The notes under the pieces were generated by a model. It saw only the letters and a list, made by a program, of their open reading frames with translations. It searched no databases and was not told the DNA's origin. Below, one piece after another: positions 59,898 through 64,000 of a DNA stretch of 64,000 nucleotides; position 1 is the first letter of the stretch; each line of letters starts with the position of its first letter. Position numbers and translations under genes: made by a program. The DNA lies in assembly GCA_947564465.1 (NCBI GenBank), contig CANOCV010000005.1:1-64000 (forward strand), read 5' to 3'. This DNA is from an uncultured Roseburia sp. (GTDB lineage: Bacteria > Bacillota > Clostridia > Lachnospirales > Lachnospiraceae).

Positions 59898-62123
59898 TTA
59901 CAGCCTTTCATGGAAGGTTCTCGCAATCACCTCATCCTGCTGCGCCTTGGTCAGTTTGATAAAGTTTACCGCATAGCCGGAGACACGGATCGTAAGCTGC
60001 GGGTATTTCTCCGGATGCTTTTGCGCATCCAGCAGCGTATCACGGTTGAAAACGTTGACATTTAAGTGATGTCCGCCTTTCTCCACATAACCGTCCAGCA
60101 TAGCGACAAGATTTGGAGCATCCGTTCCGTCCTTGCCCAAAGCTTCCGGCACAATAGAAAATGTATTGGAAATTCCATCCTGCGCGTCCGCAAATGACAG
60201 CTTCGCCACCGAGGCCAGAGAGGCCACCGCTCCGTGGGTATCCCGTCCGTGCATTGGGTTGGCTCCCGGTGCAAACGCTTCCCCGCGCCGTCTTCCGTCC
60301 GGCGTCGCCCCCGTATTTTTTCCGTACGTCACATTGGAGGTAATCGTAAGAATCGACGTTGTATGGATTCCGCCTCTGTATGTGTGGTTTCCTTTTAAAT
60401 ACTGTATAAACAGATGCAGAACCTCCTGTGCCAGCGCATCCACCCTATCGTCATCGTTTCCGTATTTCGGGAAATCTCCCTCAACCTCAAAATCAGTCGC
60501 AATTCCCTGCTCATTGCGGATAACCTTTACCTTCGCATATTTGATTGCGGATAAAGAGTCGGCAACAACGGACATGCCTGCGATCCCTGTCGCAAACCAG
60601 CGTCTTACGTTTTTGTCATGAAGCGACATCTGTAAACGCTCATAGCAGTATTTGTCATGCATATAATGTATGATATTTAAGGTATTGACATACACTCCGG
60701 CAAGCCATTTCATCATGTCTTTATATTTCTCCATCACCTCGTCAAAATCAAGATATTCAGAAGTGATCGGGCGGAATTTCGGTCCGACCTGCTTTCCTGT
60801 CATCTCATCCACGCCGCCGTTAATCGCATAGAGCAGACATTTCGCAAGGTTGGCCCGCGCGCCAAAGAACTGCATTTCTTTTCCGATTCTCATGGAAGAC
60901 ACGCAGCAGGCAATTCCGTAATCGTCCCCATGGTACACGCGCATCAAATCGTCGTTTTCAAACTGAATGGCAGAATGCTTGATAGAAATTTCCGCACAGA
61001 ATTTCTTAAAGTTTTCCGGAAGCTTCGTCGACCACAGCACCGTCAGATTCGGCTCCGGCGCCGCTCCAAGGTTGTTTAAGGTATTTAAATAGCGATAAGA
61101 CATTTTTGTTACCATGGAACGTCCGTCTACGCCGATACCGCCAATTGATTCCGTCACCCAGTTTGGATCGCCCGCGAAAATGGAATTATATTCCGGTGTG
61201 CGCGCAAAGCGAATCATACGAAGCTTCATAATAAACTGATCAATAATCTCCTGTACCTCCTGCTCCGTAAAGGTTCCCTCCTCTAAATCCCTCTGCGCAT
61301 AAATATCTAAGAAAGTCGAGGTACGTCCAAGACTCATCGCCGCGCCGTTCTGCTCTTTCACTGCCGCAAGGTAAGCAAAGTACACTGCCTGCGTCGCCTC
61401 CAGCAAATTGTTCGCAGGCTTTGAGATATCGCAGCCATAAATTTTCGCCAGCTCTTTTAACATTTTTAAGGCCCGAATCTGCTCGGATAACTCCTCACGT
61501 TCACGGATGACGTCAGAATACATAATCGTTCTTGTTCCTGCTTTCTGCGCCTCTTTATCCTCAATCAATCTGTCCACCCCGTATAGCGCCGGACGGCGGT
61601 AATCGCCGATGATACGCCCTCTTCCGTAAGCGTCAGGAAGTCCGGTGATAATATGGCTGCTGCGGCATGCCCGCATTTCCGGAGTATACGCGTCAAACAC
61701 ACCGGCGTTATGCGTTTTTCTGTGCGTCGTAAAATACTCTACCACCTCCGGGTCCACGGTATATCCGTTATCCTCACATGCCTTGATCGCCATGCGGATA
61801 CCGCCGTTTGGCTGCAGCGCACGCTTGAATGGTTTATCGGTCTGAAAACCGACGATCTTTTCTTTTTCCTTATCCAGATAAGCCGCCTGGTGAGATGTGA
61901 TTGTAGAAATAATTTTCGTGTCCATATCCAGCACGCCGCCAGCTTCCCGCTCCTGTTTTGACAGCTCCAAAACCTTATTCCACAGTTCCTTTGTGTCCTG
62001 TGTCGGTCCCTCCAGAAAACTGTCGTCTCCGTCATACGGCGTATAGTTTCTCTGGATAAAATCTCTCACGTTTACTTCGCTTTCCCATGCTCCGCCTTTA
62101 AAACCTCTCCATTCCTGCGTCAT
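59898..62123 (-). CDS. pflB: Pyruvate formate-lyase (formate C-acetyltransferase)
   Basis: 741 aa from ATG 62123 ([19 protein letters not shown]), preceded by GGAGG at 6 bases. Converts pyruvate and CoA to acetyl-CoA and formate under anaerobiosis. The adjacent catalytic cysteines are in [17 protein letters not shown] and the radical glycine is in [14 protein letters not shown] near the C-terminus. Full length. Expression is probably gated by the ZTP riboswitch upstream. Confidence 0.97.
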   Translation of the reverse strand: MTQEWRGFKGGAWESEVNVRDFIQRNYTPYDGDDSFLEGPTQDTKELWNKVLELSKQEREAGGVLDMDTKIISTITSHQAAYLDKEKEKIVGFQTDKPFKRALQPNGGIRMAIKACEDNGYTVDPEVVEYFTTHRKTHNAGVFDAYTPEMRACRSSHIITGLPDAYGRGRIIGDYRRPALYGVDRLIEDKEAQKAGTRTIMYSDVIREREELSEQIRALKMLKELAKIYGCDISKPANNLLEATQAVYFAYLAAVKEQNGAAMSLGRTSTFLDIYAQRDLEEGTFTEQEVQEIIDQFIMKLRMIRFARTPEYNSIFAGDPNWVTESIGGIGVDGRSMVTKMSYRYLNTLNNLGAAPEPNLTVLWSTKLPENFKKFCAEISIKHSAIQFENDDLMRVYHGDDYGIACCVSSMRIGKEMQFFGARANLAKCLLYAINGGVDEMTGKQVGPKFRPITSEYLDFDEVMEKYKDMMKWLAGVYVNTLNIIHYMHDKYCYERLQMSLHDKNVRRWFATGIAGMSVVADSLSAIKYAKVKVIRNEQGIATDFEVEGDFPKYGNDDDRVDALAQEVLHLFIQYLKGNHTYRGGIHTTSILTITSNVTYGKNTGATPDGRRRGEAFAPGANPMHGRDTHGAVASLASVAKLSFADAQDGISNTFSIVPEALGKDGTDAPNLVAMLDGYVEKGGHHLNVNVFNRDTLLDAQKHPEKYPQLTIRVSGYAVNFIKLTKAQQDEVIARTFHERL

Positions 62124-62218
62124 TTTTTTCCTCCTGTTATTCTGCTGCGCCAAGTATGGTCGCTCCATCCATAAAGTTTCATTGATAATAAAATAGAATA
62201 CGGCCCGGAGGGTTTTTT

Positions 62219-62277
62219 ATATCATAGGAAAGTCATAGACTTTAACACGTCACAACAACAAGGTCTTTCCTAGATAT
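62219..62277. repeat. Inverted repeat between riboswitch and pflB
   Basis: ATATC and TAGGAAAG (62219-62232, one bulged base) pair with CTTTCCTA and GATAT (62265-62277), 13 paired positions with a 32-nt centre. It lies after the riboswitch terminator and before the pflB ribosome site, so it is either an RNA hairpin in the leader or an operator. Confidence 0.5.
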
Positions 62278-62280
62278 ATA

Positions 62281-62378
62281 AAAAGCCGACGTATCCAGGC
62301 TTTTCGCCCAGACGGTCGGCTTATTCATCAGTTATACTTCATGTGGTTTCTCCACTTATCCGTCAGTCATATAACCTA
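62281..62378 (-). ncRNA. ZTP (pfl motif) riboswitch
   Basis: On the minus strand: GACTGACGG, then GTGGAGAAACCAC (stem-loop), ATGAAG, a linker and GCCGACCGTCTGGGC. This is the order of conserved blocks in the pfl-motif RNA, which senses ZTP/ZMP, the signal of folate one-carbon shortage. The last block forms the terminator stem GCCGAC/GTCGGC (62282-62321) followed by five T. It controls pflB-pflA, which supply formate for one-carbon metabolism. Confidence 0.75.
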
Positions 62379-62383
62379 GGCTT

Positions 62384-62412
62384 AGTTAAGCATAATTTTT
62401 TAGGAATGTCAA
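62384..62412 (-). promoter_or_regulatory. Promoter of the pflB riboswitch transcript
   Basis: TTGACA (62407-62412), 17 bases, TTAACT (62384-62389) with TG before the -10 (extended type). It starts the transcript right at the riboswitch. Confidence 0.65.
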
Positions 62413-62494
62413 GGGATTTGGGGATAAAAATTTTCATACATTTCTGCCGCCCGGCATAAACTAATAGAAATTTCTAACAGGGATGGAACAGCTT

Positions 62495-64000
62495 ATGTGT
62501 GGAATTGCCGGCTTTTGTAATCCGAATGCAAGTTTTTCGGACAATGAAAACTTATATAAAAAAATACTTACGGATATGAGTGCAGCGATCAGGCACCGCG
62601 GCCCGGACGACTGGGGAATCTATTTGTCCGCGCGCTGCGGCCTTGCGCACGCGCGCCTTGCCATCATCGACCTGCTCGGCGGAACGCAGCCTATGAGCAG
62701 GCAAATCGGCAGCCATGAATATACGATTGTTTACAACGGGGAATTGTATAATACAAAAGAACTGAAGCGGGAACTGACGACTTACGGCGCCTCTTTTTCT
62801 ACAACCTCAGATACCGAGGTCATTTTACAGGGATTTCTATGGGAGGGACCGGGGTTTGTCAAAAAACTAAACGGAATCTTTTCATTTGCCATTTGGGACG
62901 GACGCCATGAAACTCTTTATCTGTTTCGCGACAGCTTTGGCGTCAAGCCGTTGTTCTATACCATATGTAATGGCACACTCGTTTTTTCTTCCGAAATCAA
63001 GGGAATCTGCCAATATCCCGGATTTACTCCCCGTGTGAATGCAGACGGGCTTAATGAAATATTCGGTCTGGGACCTGCAAGAAATCAGGGCAGCGGCATT
63101 CTAAGCGGCGTAAAGGAATGTCTGCCGGGCCACTATCTGACTTTTAGCCGCCTTGGACTGCACGATACCTGTTACTGGAAATTAGAGAGCCGCCCGCATG
63201 ACGACGGGTATCAGGAAACTTTGGAAAAAACGGCATTTCTTGTCACCGACTCTATCAAACGCCAGATGGTATCCGATGTCCCGATCTGTACCTTTTTATC
63301 GGGAGGCTTAGATTCCAGTCTCGTTTCCGCAGTATGCGCAAAGGAACTGGCGCGGGAAGGAAAGCACTTAACCACGTTCTCCTTTGACTTTCTGGATAAC
63401 GATAAGTATTTTCAGTCAAATGCTTTCCAGCCGACAGAGGATCGCCCGTTTGTCGACGAAATGGTTCACGCCATTGAAAGCGATCATCACTATTTAATCT
63501 GTGACAACACGGCGCAGGCTGACCTTTTGATGGATTCCATGAAAGCCCATGACCTTCCATGTATGGCAGATATCGACTCTTCTTTGCTCTATTTTTGCAG
63601 TGAGGTGGGTAAAAGCCACAAGGTCGTGTTGACAGGTGAGTGCGCGGATGAAATTTTCGGCGGATATCCGTGGTTCCACAAGCCGGAGTTTTTACAGAGC
63701 AATACGTTTCCGTGGACCCCCGATTTATCGCCGCGCCTTGCGCTTTTGCGCCCCGATATCACAAAAAGACTGCATCTTACGGAATATGTGGAAGCTTCTT
63801 ACAAGGCGGCTGTCAGTGAAATCGATATTCTTCCGACTGACTCCGCGCTTGAGGCAAACAGGCGGCGGATTTCTTATCTGAATATCCGCTATTTTATGCA
63901 GACGCTTCTAAACCGTATGGACCGCACTAGCATGCACTCCGGCTTAGAAGCCAGAGTTCCGTTTGCCGACCGCGATTTAATTGAGTATGTCTTCAATGTC
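62495..64000 (+). CDS. asnB: Asparagine synthetase (glutamine-hydrolysing), C-terminus outside window
   Basis: The first 502 residues are in the window. ATG-Cys at the start (MCGIAGFC) gives the N-terminal nucleophile of the class II glutaminase domain; RHRGPDDWG and NGELYNTKEL follow. The synthetase domain has the pyrophosphate loop FLSGGLDSSLVSAV (about 270) and later GECADEIFGGYPWF, RMDRTSMHSGLEARVPFADRD. Converts aspartate and glutamine to asparagine. Divergent from the pflB promoter, with about 80 bp between. Confidence 0.95.
   Translation, partial: MCGIAGFCNPNASFSDNENLYKKILTDMSAAIRHRGPDDWGIYLSARCGLAHARLAIIDLLGGTQPMSRQIGSHEYTIVYNGELYNTKELKRELTTYGASFSTTSDTEVILQGFLWEGPGFVKKLNGIFSFAIWDGRHETLYLFRDSFGVKPLFYTICNGTLVFSSEIKGICQYPGFTPRVNADGLNEIFGLGPARNQGSGILSGVKECLPGHYLTFSRLGLHDTCYWKLESRPHDDGYQETLEKTAFLVTDSIKRQMVSDVPICTFLSGGLDSSLVSAVCAKELAREGKHLTTFSFDFLDNDKYFQSNAFQPTEDRPFVDEMVHAIESDHHYLICDNTAQADLLMDSMKAHDLPCMADIDSSLLYFCSEVGKSHKVVLTGECADEIFGGYPWFHKPEFLQSNTFPWTPDLSPRLALLRPDITKRLHLTEYVEASYKAAVSEIDILPTDSALEANRRRISYLNIRYFMQTLLNRMDRTSMHSGLEARVPFADRDLIEYVFNV

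Overview
The window reads as a chromosomal segment of a gut-type Firmicute, most likely a Lachnospiraceae-like Clostridium relative. The reasons are AGGAGG-type ribosome binding sites, moderate GC, sigma-A promoters of the TTGACA/TATAAT type, HemZ, DUF3783, YesM/YesN-type regulation, an oxygen-sensitive pyruvate formate-lyase with a ZTP (pfl) riboswitch, and very large secreted proteins built from DUF6273, Big_2, Fn3 and helical-bundle modules. No species is claimed.

Layout. 1-4.4 kb: a partial exported protein and a Sec-exported RHS/YD-repeat protein with a helical HxxxDxxxH C-terminal domain, behind a leader that ends in an intrinsic terminator. 4.4-7.6 kb: aspS and hisS. 7.9-32.7 kb: the most distinctive region, with three giant secreted proteins (2097, about 2392 and about 1221 aa) that share DUF6273 domains. 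Between them lie an AgrC-like kinase with a LytTR regulator, a surface-anchored protein, and a second two-component pair. The regulator of that second pair carries a LytTR domain, a receiver and an OmpR-type winged helix in one chain. All three giant genes have the same pair of about 9-bp direct repeats (gene-strand core TTCACGC, 20-bp period) just upstream of the promoter, which looks like a LytTR regulon.

33-41 kb is housekeeping: hemZ, an MBL hydrolase and rel in an operon, DUF3783, an aldose epimerase, tRNA-Gly(GCC), and an ECF sigma with a membrane partner. 41-45 kb holds a candidate small RNA and a kinase / solute-binding protein / AraC-type regulator unit with no permeases; the regulator is frameshifted in a run of seven A. 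45.4-47.2 kb: an Lsa-like ABC-F protein behind an attenuator leader. 47.2-53.1 kb: an accessory strip with gene remnants (nucleotidyltransferase, hydrolase, HAD, GNAT), small intact genes, and a 79-bp MITE-like element with 7-bp target duplications. 53.2-59.1 kb: an SGNH/discoidin surface protein divergent from a LysR gene that seems to start at AUA, then an RsgI-like membrane protein with its sigma factor. 59.1-64 kb: pflB-pflA under a ZTP riboswitch, and a partial asparagine synthetase.

Working model (inference): LytTR proteins switch on a set of giant surface proteins together. The second regulator's own promoter sits inside a 13-bp inverted repeat, which may add a further layer of control. 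No CRISPR array, rRNA, prophage or complete insertion sequence was seen.
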